Assembly (NCBI RefSeq): GCF_002412165.1
Contig: NZ_NXIA01000014.1
Span: forward strand, 47,221-111,220
Origin: Curtobacterium sp. 'Ferrero'
GTDB lineage: Bacteria; Actinomycetota; Actinomycetes; Actinomycetales; Microbacteriaceae
Length of the DNA: 64,000 nucleotides
Direction: 5' to 3'
Shown: positions 8,203 to 15,533 of the stretch, piece by piece
How positions within the stretch are numbered: the stretch's first letter is position 1
Layout of the letters: every line of letters starts with the position of its first letter
Made by a program: the position numbers and the translations under genes
Notes under the pieces: model-generated
Databases searched by the model: none
The model's input: the letters and a program-made list of their open reading frames with translations, nothing else
Told to the model about the DNA's origin: nothing

Positions 8203-9870
8203 ATGGGTGATCGGGTCTTCGGCGGCAGGTACCGCGTCACGGGCACGCTCGGACACGGCGGGATGGCGTCCGTCTACCGTGCCGTGGACGAGCAGCTCGG
8301 GCGCGAGGTGGCCGTGAAGGTCTTCCGCATCGGCGCGGTCGACCACGGTGAGCGAGCCCGTGCTGAGGCCGAGATCCAGGTGCTCGCGTCGCTGCGGAGC
8401 CCGGCGCTCGTGACGCTCCACGACGCGACCCTCGACGACGCCGACGGCGACTCGTACCTCGTGATGGAGCTCGTGCCGGGCAGTGACCTGTCCACCCGGC
8501 TGCGCGAGGGGCCGCTCGACCCGGTCACGAGTGCCCGGATGGGAGCCCAGGTCGCCGAGGGGCTGGCGGTCGCGCACGCGCAGGGCGTCGTGCACCGTGA
8601 CGTGAAGCCCGCCAACGTGCTCCTCGAGTCGGACGGCGTGCACGTCAAGCTCGCCGACTTCGGCATCGCCCTGCTCCGTGACTCCGCCCGCGTCACCGGG
8701 ACCGGCACCGTGATGGGGACGGCGGCGTACATCGCCCCCGAGCAGGTCCTCGGGCAGCCGATCACGGGCAAGGTGGACGTCTACGCGCTCGGACTGCTCC
8801 TCCTCGAGAGCCTCACCGGACGTCGGCCGTTCCCGGGCTCGGCCGTGGAGTCCGCGACCGCCCGGCTCGCCCGCGGACCCGAGATCGACCAGCACCTGCC
8901 GACGGCGTGGCGGACGCTGCTCCACGTGATGACCGCGCAGGACCCACGGGACCGCCCGACCGCTGCGGAGGCGGCCGAACGGCTCCGGGCCCTGGGACGG
9001 GACGACGCCGCTCCCGCGACCCAGCTGCTGCCCGGAGCCCCGGGTGCGGTGACCCGTGCCGGCGCGGCGGGCGGCGTGGCAGGTGCTGCGGCGGCCGGGG
9101 GTGCTGCGGCGGCGGGCGACACCGCTGCGGCCGACACCGCGGCGCTCGGTGCCACTGCGCCGATGGACCAGGCGGACTGTCCCGTCGGCCCGGACGAGGC
9201 GACGCGGGTGCTCCCGACGAGCCGCGCCCCCGGACCGGACGACGTGGCCACGACCGTGCTCGGCACCCGCGCGGCCGACAGCGGCGTCGCTGGTGGCGGC
9301 GTCGCTGGTGGCGGCGGCGCGGGCACCGGCGGCCCGGGTGGCCGGACGAGTGCCGCCGCTGGTGCAGCGGCCGGTGGCGGAGGTGCCGGGTCGGCTTCGG
9401 GCGGCTCCGGCGGTCGACCGCCGGGGCCGGGCGGCTCCGGCAGCCGGGGCGAGGACCCGGACCGCCGTCGCCGTCGCGCGGTCATCGCCGCGATCGTGGT
9501 CGTCGCCCTCGTCGTCGCCGCGATCGTGACCGCGCTCGTCGCCCTGGGCGGGGGTGGTGGGACACCGGCTCCGACCGAGTCGAGCACGAGCAGCCCCAGC
9601 AGCGAGCCGGGGCAGGAGCAGCCGAGCGACGACCAACAGCCGAGTGCGCCCGCCGAGCAGCCGAGCGACCAACAGCCGAGTGCGCCCGCCGAACAGTCGA
9701 GTGAACCGGCGCAGCAGCCGTCGCAGGACATTGTGCCGTCGACGCTACCGGAGCCGACGATCCCGGCCTCGAACCCCGTGCAGGCACCGCAGGGCGGGTC
9801 CGGGACGGGTGCCGGCACGAAGGGCGGCCCGGGGAAGTCGTCGGACGCGCCGGGACACGACAAGGGCTAG
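8203..9870 (+). CDS. Serine/threonine protein kinase with one transmembrane segment
   Basis: A 555-residue PknB-type receptor kinase. The kinase domain covers about residues 8-265: glycine loop LGHGGMASVY, lysine in VAVKVF, catalytic HRDVKPAN (H131-D133), DFG, and APE (IAPEQ). A long Ala/Gly/Pro linker follows. A transmembrane segment AVIAAIVVVALVVAAIV sits near residues 426-450. The extracytoplasmic tail is short and disordered, with two copies of a 12-13 residue QPSAPAEQ repeat; PASTA domains are absent. It probably phosphorylates cytoplasmic proteins in response to an envelope signal; ligand and targets are unknown. Confidence 0.92.
   Translation: MGDRVFGGRYRVTGTLGHGGMASVYRAVDEQLGREVAVKVFRIGAVDHGERARAEAEIQVLASLRSPALVTLHDATLDDADGDSYLVMELVPGSDLSTRLREGPLDPVTSARMGAQVAEGLAVAHAQGVVHRDVKPANVLLESDGVHVKLADFGIALLRDSARVTGTGTVMGTAAYIAPEQVLGQPITGKVDVYALGLLLLESLTGRRPFPGSAVESATARLARGPEIDQHLPTAWRTLLHVMTAQDPRDRPTAAEAAERLRALGRDDAAPATQLLPGAPGAVTRAGAAGGVAGAAAAGGAAAAGDTAAADTAALGATAPMDQADCPVGPDEATRVLPTSRAPGPDDVATTVLGTRAADSGVAGGGVAGGGGAGTGGPGGRTSAAAGAAAGGGGAGSASGGSGGRPPGPGGSGSRGEDPDRRRRRAVIAAIVVVALVVAAIVTALVALGGGGGTPAPTESSTSSPSSEPGQEQPSDDQQPSAPAEQPSDQQPSAPAEQSSEPAQQPSQDIVPSTLPEPTIPASNPVQAPQGGSGTGAGTKGGPGKSSDAPGHDKG
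9619..9693 (+). repeat. In-frame tandem repeat in the kinase tail
   Basis: Two copies, 9619-9657 (39 bp) and 9658-9693 (36 bp), encode PSDDQQPSAPAEQ and PSDQQPSAPAEQ. They differ by one codon and one substitution, suggesting recent slippage in an unstructured extracellular tail. Confidence 0.7.
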
Positions 9871-9894
9871 CGTTCGTCCACACGCTGGAGCAAA

Positions 9895-9900
9895 TAGGCT
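9895..9900 (+). promoter_or_regulatory. Probable leaderless -10 (TAGGCT)
   Basis: TAGGCT inside the AT-richer CAAATAGGCT, followed by 6 nt and the GTG at 9907 of the GH92 gene. Confidence 0.5.
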
Positions 9901-9906
9901 CGTCGG

Positions 9907-12900
9907 GTGGATGAGCTGCAACGGAGCGGTGGGCCGACGACGGCCGTCGCGGCACGCAACGGCGTCGGCTTCACGTCGGCCGAGGCCTGGCTGGTCGAAC
10001 GGCCTCTCGGCGGCAGCTCCGTCGAGCGGGTCGTGCCCGGGTTCGCGGGACGGGTGATCGAGCCCGGTGACGAACTGTCGTGGGTCTGGTTCCCCGAACG
10101 GACCCTCCCGGCCGGGCTGACCGAGCCCGCGGAGGCGGATCTGCAGCACTTCTGGGACGCCACCGCGTTCTCCGTCGACCTCGTCTGCACCGACGGCACC
10201 CGGCTGAGCGACACGGCAAGGGACCAGTACGGAGACGCCCTGACCCCGGAGGCCCAGGACGCCGCCCGCAAGCAGTGGGTCGACCAGTGGAACCGTCGGG
10301 CCGTCGACCTCACGCCGCTCGCCGGTCGCGTCGTGGACCGCCTGGAGGCGCGGCTCGGCTCCGCCACGCCGCACCCGTCCGGCGACGGCGCACGTCCGGC
10401 GCTCCGCGGCTGGCTCGACGACGTCCGGCTCGGTCCGGCGCGCCCGACCCCGACGACGCCGCTCGACCACGTCCGCACCACCCGCGGCACCCAGGCGTCC
10501 TCCCGGTTCTCCCGCGGCAACAACGCCCCGCTCGTGGGACTGCCGCACGGCGGGGTGTTCGGCCTGCCGATGACCGACGCGTCGAGCAACCGGTGGCCGT
10601 ACGCGTACCAGGAGCACTCGCGGGTCGAGGGCGACCGGGTCCGTCCGGCGATCCAGGCCTTCGCGACGAGCCACCTCCCGTCGCCGTGGATGGGGGACCG
10701 CGGCGTCTTCCAGGTCATGCCCTCCCCGCTCGACACCCCGGACCCCGACCGGTCGGCGCGGGCCCTCGGGTTCGACCACGACGACGAACGCGACGGGCCG
10801 CACCGGTACCGGGTGGCGCTCGACCACGGCGTGACGGCGGAGGTGACCGCGGGGGAGTTCGCCCTGGGCTTCCGGTTCACCGGCACCCGCAGCGTCGTGC
10901 TCGACCACCACGGCCGGGTCACCGACGTCACGGTGACGGTCACGGACGGGGTCGCCGTCGTCGAGTGCCTGCTGGACGACCGGCCCGGCACCCCGTCGCA
11001 CCACGTCCACCTCCGGGTACCCGGCGTCACCGCGGACCACACCACGGTGACGGACCACGAGCTCCGCGGCTGGTTCACCGTGGACGGTGACGTGGACGTG
11101 CTGCTCGGCATCTCGACGGTCTCGGCGGAGGACGCTCGCGCGAACCTCGCCGCCGCCGGGGACTTCGACGCGATGCACGCCCACGCCGAGGAGCGCTGGA
11201 CCGCCGAGCTGTCGACGATCGCCTTCGAGGGAGCCACCCCGGACCAGCTGACGTCGCTGTGGTCGGGCCTGTACCGGCTCTTCCTCTACCCGAACCGTGC
11301 CGGCGAGACCGCCCGCGACGGCGTCCCGCGTCACCGGTCCCCGTACGGCTCCGTGCAGGACTCCCCGATCCGTGACGAGCCCGGACCCGAGGTCGTCGAG
11401 GGACCGTTCACCACCACGAACGGGTTCTGGGACACCTACCGGACCGCCTGGCCGCTGCTGGCGCTCCTCACCCCGGAGACCGCGGGAGAACTCGCGCAGG
11501 GCTTCGTCGAGCACCACCACGACGGTGGGTGGACGCCCCGGTGGAGTGCCCCCGGCGCCGAGGACTGCATGACCGGCACCACGAGCGACACCGTCTTCGC
11601 CGACCTCGCCACGAAGGGCATCGGCGGCTTCGACCTGGCGGCGGCGTACCGGAGCGCGCTGCGCAACGCGACCGTCCCGCCGCGGGACGAGCGTGTCGGA
11701 CGCAAGGGGAGCCTCCCGGGCGCCTTCCGCGGCCACGTCGACACCGCGACCCACGAGGGGATGAGCTGGACCCTCGACGCGGCGATCAACGACTGGGGGC
11801 TCGCCGTGATGGCGAGCCTGCTCGCCTCCCGGGCGCGGGACGGCGCCGAGCTGGCCCGCTACGAGGCCGAGGCGGAGTGGTTCTCGCGGCGGTCGCTGCA
11901 GTACCGCAACGTGTTCGACGCCGAGCGTGGGTTCTTCATCGGCCGCGACCCGGACGGCTCGTGGCGGGTCGGCGCCGAGTTCGACCCGCGCGACTGGGGC
12001 GACGACTACACCGAGACGAACGCGTGGGGCACCGCGTTCACCGCTCCCCACGACGGCGACGGCGTCGTCGACCTGCACGGCGGGCCCGCTCGGTTCGACG
12101 CCGCACTCGACGCGTTCTTCGCCACGCCGGAGACCGGCGCGACGGCCCGGTCCGGCTCCTACGGCTTCCCGATCCACGAGATGACCGAGGCCCGCGACGT
12201 CCGGATGGGCATGCTCGGCATGTCGAACCAGCCAGCGCACCACATCCCGTTCTTCCCGATGTTCACGGGCCGGCACGACGACGCGCACCGCATCGTGCGG
12301 TCGGTGCTCGAGCGCCTGTTCGTCGGCTCCGACCTCGGCCAGGGCTACCCCGGCGACGAGGACAACGGCGAGATGAGCGCCTGGTACGTCTTCGCGACGA
12401 TCGGCCTCTACCCGCTGGCGCCGGCGACGGGCACCTACGTGCTCGTGCCGCCGTCGGTCCGGCGCACGGTGCTGCGGCCGGGAGGCTCGGAGACCGTCAT
12501 CGAGGTCGTGTCCGGTCCGGTGGGCGGGTACGTCGCGTCGGTGACGGTCGACGGTGCGCCGTGGGAGTCGGTGAGCATCCCGCACGAGGTCGTGGTCGCT
12601 GCGTCGCGCATCGAGTTCACGCTGTCCGCCGAGCCCACCGGGTGGGCGTCGGACACACGGCCGGTGTCGGCGTCCGAGCTGCACGGGTACCGGGACGTGC
12701 CGCGCGACCTGCTGCCGGTGGGTGCTGCGCTGGTGGGCGCTGCGCCGGTCGGTGCTTCCTCGTTGTGCGACGACACCGGGCGGACGACCACGGCGCTCGC
12801 CGCCAATTCCTCGGTGACGTTCGACGTCCCGCCGACCCCAGCGTCCCTGTACACCGTGACCGTCGAGGCTCCGGGGACGTACTCGTGGGACGTCACGCTC

Positions 12901-13059
12901 GGTACCGCGGCCGTGTCGGTACGCGACGCCGAGTTCGCGTGGGCCGGGCAGACGCGGGTCTTCCGGCTGCAGGGAACGGGGTCGACGTTCACCATGTCGG
13001 CCGTGACCGACCTTGCCCTGACGCAGCTCGAGCTGATCGCGGAGGACGGACAGCGTTGA
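9907..13059 (+). CDS. Glycoside hydrolase family 92-type alpha-mannosidase
   Basis: A 1050-residue protein. An N-terminal beta-sandwich (about 1-400) is followed by a helical-barrel catalytic domain with GH92 signatures: GFWDTYRTAWPLLALL near residue 505, DDYTETNAWG near 700, and GDEDNGEMSAWYVF near 815. A C-terminal beta-region ends the chain. GH92 enzymes are calcium-dependent exo-acting alpha-mannosidases that trim mannans or N-glycans. I see no signal peptide, so the enzyme would act inside the cell unless the start is wrong. GTG start with a -10 box 6 nt upstream. No transporter gene is adjacent. Confidence 0.8.
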   Translation: MDELQRSGGPTTAVAARNGVGFTSAEAWLVERPLGGSSVERVVPGFAGRVIEPGDELSWVWFPERTLPAGLTEPAEADLQHFWDATAFSVDLVCTDGTRLSDTARDQYGDALTPEAQDAARKQWVDQWNRRAVDLTPLAGRVVDRLEARLGSATPHPSGDGARPALRGWLDDVRLGPARPTPTTPLDHVRTTRGTQASSRFSRGNNAPLVGLPHGGVFGLPMTDASSNRWPYAYQEHSRVEGDRVRPAIQAFATSHLPSPWMGDRGVFQVMPSPLDTPDPDRSARALGFDHDDERDGPHRYRVALDHGVTAEVTAGEFALGFRFTGTRSVVLDHHGRVTDVTVTVTDGVAVVECLLDDRPGTPSHHVHLRVPGVTADHTTVTDHELRGWFTVDGDVDVLLGISTVSAEDARANLAAAGDFDAMHAHAEERWTAELSTIAFEGATPDQLTSLWSGLYRLFLYPNRAGETARDGVPRHRSPYGSVQDSPIRDEPGPEVVEGPFTTTNGFWDTYRTAWPLLALLTPETAGELAQGFVEHHHDGGWTPRWSAPGAEDCMTGTTSDTVFADLATKGIGGFDLAAAYRSALRNATVPPRDERVGRKGSLPGAFRGHVDTATHEGMSWTLDAAINDWGLAVMASLLASRARDGAELARYEAEAEWFSRRSLQYRNVFDAERGFFIGRDPDGSWRVGAEFDPRDWGDDYTETNAWGTAFTAPHDGDGVVDLHGGPARFDAALDAFFATPETGATARSGSYGFPIHEMTEARDVRMGMLGMSNQPAHHIPFFPMFTGRHDDAHRIVRSVLERLFVGSDLGQGYPGDEDNGEMSAWYVFATIGLYPLAPATGTYVLVPPSVRRTVLRPGGSETVIEVVSGPVGGYVASVTVDGAPWESVSIPHEVVVAASRIEFTLSAEPTGWASDTRPVSASELHGYRDVPRDLLPVGAALVGAAPVGASSLCDDTGRTTTALAANSSVTFDVPPTPASLYTVTVEAPGTYSWDVTLGTAAVSVRDAEFAWAGQTRVFRLQGTGSTFTMSAVTDLALTQLELIAEDGQR

Positions 13060-13093
13060 CCCGGCGTTCACCGATCGGGAGCATGCTCGGGCC

Positions 13094-13312
13094 ATGTCGA
13101 TGAGCGCACCCTTCGATCCCGAGCAGCCCGACGCGTCCGTCCCCGTCGACGGCAGTGACCCCACCGAACTCGAGGTGGAGGAGGAGCGCGGGGCCGATGC
13201 CGGCGACCCGAGCGTCTCCCCGGTCGACCACCGCGACGAGGACGAGGCCGGCGGCGGACCGGTGTTCCGACGTCCGCGGGCCGGCGACCGGCTGCACCCC
13301 GACGACCTCTGA
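13094..13312 (+). CDS. Short acidic hypothetical protein (72 aa)
   Basis: A 72-residue, strongly acidic and probably disordered product (ELEVEEERGAD, DHRDEDEAGGG) ending RRPRAGDRLHPDDL. CATGCT lies 6 nt before the ATG, fitting the leaderless pattern. I recognise no family and no fold. It is followed by a second small acidic gene, perhaps as a pair. Codon usage is like its neighbours. Confidence 0.5.
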   Translation: MSMSAPFDPEQPDASVPVDGSDPTELEVEEERGADAGDPSVSPVDHRDEDEAGGGPVFRRPRAGDRLHPDDL

Positions 13313-13358
13313 CGCGCTTCTTGGCGGATTGCCATGCGGGTCGGGCATGCTCTGCCGC

Positions 13359-13559
13359 ATGTCGATCGCGAACTCCTGGGACCCCTCCGGCGGCCGGGCC
13401 ATCCCTGAGGACCAGGTGAAGGAAGACGGACTCGAACTCGACGAGGAGACCGCCGCCGAGCTCGGCATCTCGTTCGACGTCGTCGGCGGTGCGTCCGCCG
13501 ACCCGGCGCGCGTGTCGCCGGTGGACGTCGCCGTGCCGTCACCCCCGACCGAGGACTGA
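13359..13559 (+). CDS. Short hypothetical protein (66 aa)
   Basis: A 66-residue acidic product, beginning MSIANSWDPSGGRAIPEDQV with ELDEETAAELGISFDVV in the middle. CATGCT ends 7 nt before the ATG. No known domain. The long hairpin at 13599-13676 lies 40 nt downstream and may end this transcript. Confidence 0.5.
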   Translation: MSIANSWDPSGGRAIPEDQVKEDGLELDEETAAELGISFDVVGGASADPARVSPVDVAVPSPPTED

Positions 13560-13598
13560 CGCCCGGCGCGCGGTGTTCCCTGGGTGCCGTCGTGGAGC

Positions 13599-13676
13599 GT
13601 TGTGCGCATCGAATCTGCACAACCGAAGTCATGCCGAACCGCGAAGATCCGCGGTTCGGCATGCCTTCGGTTGTGC
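13599..13676. repeat. Long near-perfect hairpin with a competing third arm
   Basis: Arm 13617-13643 (GCACAACCGAAG...) pairs with 13650-13676 over 27 nt with one mismatch and a 6-nt loop. A further GTTGTGC at 13599-13605 can pair with the GCACAAC at 13617-13623, so two alternative folds compete. It lies between convergent genes and could act as a terminator for both. Confidence 0.65.
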
Positions 13677-13716
13677 GCGGGCGTGCCGCGCCTGCCGCGC
13701 CCGTGGCGCACGTCGG

Positions 13717-14244
13717 TTAGCGCGAGTACTTGAACCCGACGTGCGACCCGACGAACCCGAGGCGTTCGTAGAACCGGTGAGCGTCCGTCCTGGCGGCGTC
13801 GGACGTCAGCTGCACCACCGATGCCCCGAGCGCCGGAGCGGCCTCGTCCGTCACCCACCGCATCAGTGCCGTGCCGATCCCACCGGACCGCTGCGTGCTC
13901 CGGACCCGCACGGCCTCGACGAGCAGCCGGGTGGCGCCTCGTCGGGCCATCCCCGGGATCCGGGTGAGCTGGAACGTCCCGACGAGTGCACCGGACTCGT
14001 CCTCGGCGACGAGCAGTCCGTTCGCGGGGTCGTCAGCGACCGCGCGCAGTGCCGCGGCGTAGCGCGGGCGGTCCTCCGGGGCGGCGACGTCGCCGCGCGC
14101 CGCGCTGACCGGGTCGTCCGACAGCAGCGCGACGAGTGCATCGAGGTCATCGTCCGTGACGCTCCGGAGCGTCACCTCCCCTGCGGGCGTGGAGAGTCGG
14201 ACCGGGAGCGCGAGTTCGGAGAGCACACCTCCACCCTGCCGCAC
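13717..14244 (-). CDS. GNAT family N-acetyltransferase
   Basis: A 175-residue acetyl-CoA-dependent acyltransferase. The acceptor side opens with VTLRSVTDDDLDAL; the acetyl-CoA pyrophosphate loop is RSGGIGTALMRW near residue 120, and the C-terminal strand has DAHRFYERLGFVGSHVGF, the usual GNAT motif B. The GTG start at 14244 is preceded by GGAGG four nt upstream; an in-frame GTG at 14226 is too close to its own GGAGG. The substrate is unknown. Tandem repeats at 14261-14338 lie immediately upstream and may control it. Confidence 0.8.
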   Translation of the reverse strand: MRQGGGVLSELALPVRLSTPAGEVTLRSVTDDDLDALVALLSDDPVSAARGDVAAPEDRPRYAAALRAVADDPANGLLVAEDESGALVGTFQLTRIPGMARRGATRLLVEAVRVRSTQRSGGIGTALMRWVTDEAAPALGASVVQLTSDAARTDAHRFYERLGFVGSHVGFKYSR

Positions 14245-14260
14245 GGCGCCTCCGGTGGCC

Positions 14261-14338
14261 GGTCCGCTCGCGGGTGGCCGATCCGCTCGTGGGTTGCCGA
14301 ATCGCTCGTAGGTGACCGAATCGCTCGTAGGAGGTTGT
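14261..14338. repeat. Four degenerate 19-20 bp tandem repeats
   Basis: Units at 14261-14280, 14281-14300, 14301-14319 and 14320-14338 share the core TCGCTCGTAGGTGNCCGA with progressive changes (GGTCCGCTCGCGGGTGGCCG to ATCGCTCGTAGGTGACCGA). They sit just upstream of the GNAT start codon. Confidence 0.6.
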
Positions 14339-14362
14339 TTCTTCCGGCCTCCTACGAGCGAT
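14320..14362. repeat. Hairpin with perfect 15-bp arms
   Basis: ATCGCTCGTAGGAGG (14320-14334) and its exact reverse complement (14348-14362) enclose a 13-nt pyrimidine-rich loop. The left arm is also the fourth tandem repeat unit. It is downstream of the Abi gene and upstream of GNAT, so it may be a terminator on the minus strand. Confidence 0.55.
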
Positions 14363-14567
14363 CCGGCTTTCTACAGCAGGCGCGATGGGACGGAACACTC
14401 GTCCGACAGCCAGTCGGACGGCTGGTCGAGCGCGACGACCCCGAACGCGAGCACGTCGACACCGCTCGCGACCGGGTCCGAACCACCGTGGTGGGCACCC
14501 GCCTGGCCGGTCCGCCGGGCCTGGTCCGACTCCTCGTCCGCCCGTCGGTGTGACTCACGGGCGCAGC

Positions 14568-15344
14568 TCAACGGCGATGAGGTCGTTTCAGGCCGTCTTG
14601 CCAGACGGGATGCCGGTCCACGAGGTCGAGCAGAGACTCGGAGTAGCCAGAGTCGCGCCGGATGCCGTCGACCAGGGAGGCAAGCGTGACGATGAGCCCC
14701 CACATCGTCTGTCGGTAGATCGACCGGTCCGGGTCACGCTGCAGGGGTCGCGGGACCTGGAGGGGAACCGTCGGGACCCGGTTCCACAGCCGGCCGTGGT
14801 GCGCGCACACGTTCTGGAGCACGGCGAGTGCTCGGACAGCCGACTCCGTCCGTTTCGGGTCGAGGCCGAACGACTTCGCGACGCTGTAGCGGACGTCGCC
14901 ATCGTCGATGAGGCGGTGGATCTTCGACACCGCACCGAACGTCAGCGCTTCGACGGCTGCCCAGACGGGGACGGGGACACCTCGCCGCGTGTGGTGCGCG
15001 ATGAAGTCTTCCTTCGACCGTCGGAGTTCGCGTCGGACGTCGAGGAGGAGTTCATCGCGGAGTTCGACGATCTGCCCGTCGCGAGCGACGACCTGTGCGC
15101 AGTACGCGTTGCGTCGGAGGTACGAGGTGGGCGACTCGATGTCATCGAGCGTCGCGTCTGGGCGGAACCGGTCGTCACCGAGGTGCGGAGCGACTTGGAA
15201 GTAACGCCAGTAGCCGGAGAGCCGGTAGTAGCCGTGGCTCATGAGGAGCCGTGCGAGTCGATTCCGCTCCCCAGCACCGAGACGAAGCCCCCGCGACTCG
15301 AGGAGATCGATCTGTTCGGCGATCGTGCGCGCTGGTTTGGACAC
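14568..15344 (-). CDS. Abi family protein (Abi_2/AbiD/AbiF-like, HEPN-type)
   Basis: A 258-residue protein with the two hallmarks of the Abi_2 family: an N-terminal MSHGYYRLSGYWRYF segment and a C-terminal NVCAHHGRLWNR segment. Family members are phage-defence or toxin proteins whose C-terminal motif resembles the HEPN RNase R-x4-H. Here the usual arginine before NVCAHH is glutamine (Q177, codon CAG). The gene looks lower in GC than its neighbours (60-63% in two lines counted). The GTG at 15344 gives the family's normal N-terminus; a GTG at 15371 would add nine residues. No good Shine-Dalgarno is visible. A structured RNA ends about 35 nt upstream. Confidence 0.85.
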   Translation of the reverse strand: MSKPARTIAEQIDLLESRGLRLGAGERNRLARLLMSHGYYRLSGYWRYFQVAPHLGDDRFRPDATLDDIESPTSYLRRNAYCAQVVARDGQIVELRDELLLDVRRELRRSKEDFIAHHTRRGVPVPVWAAVEALTFGAVSKIHRLIDDGDVRYSVAKSFGLDPKRTESAVRALAVLQNVCAHHGRLWNRVPTVPLQVPRPLQRDPDRSIYRQTMWGLIVTLASLVDGIRRDSGYSESLLDLVDRHPVWQDGLKRPHRR

Positions 15345-15378
15345 GGGATGATCGTGGCACCGGTACATCACCGTACAG

Positions 15379-15433
15379 AAAAGCCCCGCCGGTCTTGGGG
15401 AAGCTCACGCTCTAGCCCTGGCGGGGTCTGTTG
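15379..15433 (-). ncRNA. Candidate AbiF-associated structured small RNA
   Basis: On the minus strand CCCCGCC (15426-15420) pairs with GGCGGGG (15390-15384), followed by a U-tract (15382-15379), a classical intrinsic terminator that is rare in this window. Inside the stem, GGG...CCC encloses a small hairpin AGC-GUGA-GCU with a GNRA loop. An extended -10 (TGCTAGACT, hexamer 15444-15439) would start an RNA of about 55 nt at 15433. Position upstream of an Abi gene matches the described abiF RNA motif, from memory. Confidence 0.6.
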
Positions 15434-15438
15434 CTGTC

Positions 15439-15447
15439 AGTCTAGCA
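15439..15447 (-). promoter_or_regulatory. Extended -10 for the small RNA
   Basis: The minus strand reads TGCTAGACT, a TGN-extended -10 with 4 of 6 consensus bases. A weak TTCGCC stands 17 nt upstream as a possible -35. Confidence 0.4.
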
Positions 15448-15533
15448 GTGCTCGCGGAAGCGGCGAAGAACCCTGCCGCCGACGTCCGTGGTACACGATC
15501 CTGCAGCGTGGACGTCGGCGGCCAGGACGAGGG

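Larger units (their letters stand above)
14245..14567. other. 323-bp stretch without a convincing gene
   Basis: The region between the GNAT start and the Abi stop holds four degenerate tandem repeats, a 15-bp-arm hairpin, and from about 14380 to 14553 a plus-strand open segment with coding-like third-position GC (ERDDPEREHVDTARDR) but no start and no recognisable family. The last part may be the remnant of a broken gene. Confidence 0.45.

Noticed and set aside
9745..13662. Very long open frame on the minus strand opposite the GH92 gene and kinase
   Set aside because: It is antisense to genes with clear motifs, and its translation is Arg/Gly/Val-rich without domains. Third-position GC bias leaves such frames open.
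14261..14338. Possible CRISPR array
   Set aside because: Repeats are contiguous without spacers, degenerate, and no cas gene is near.
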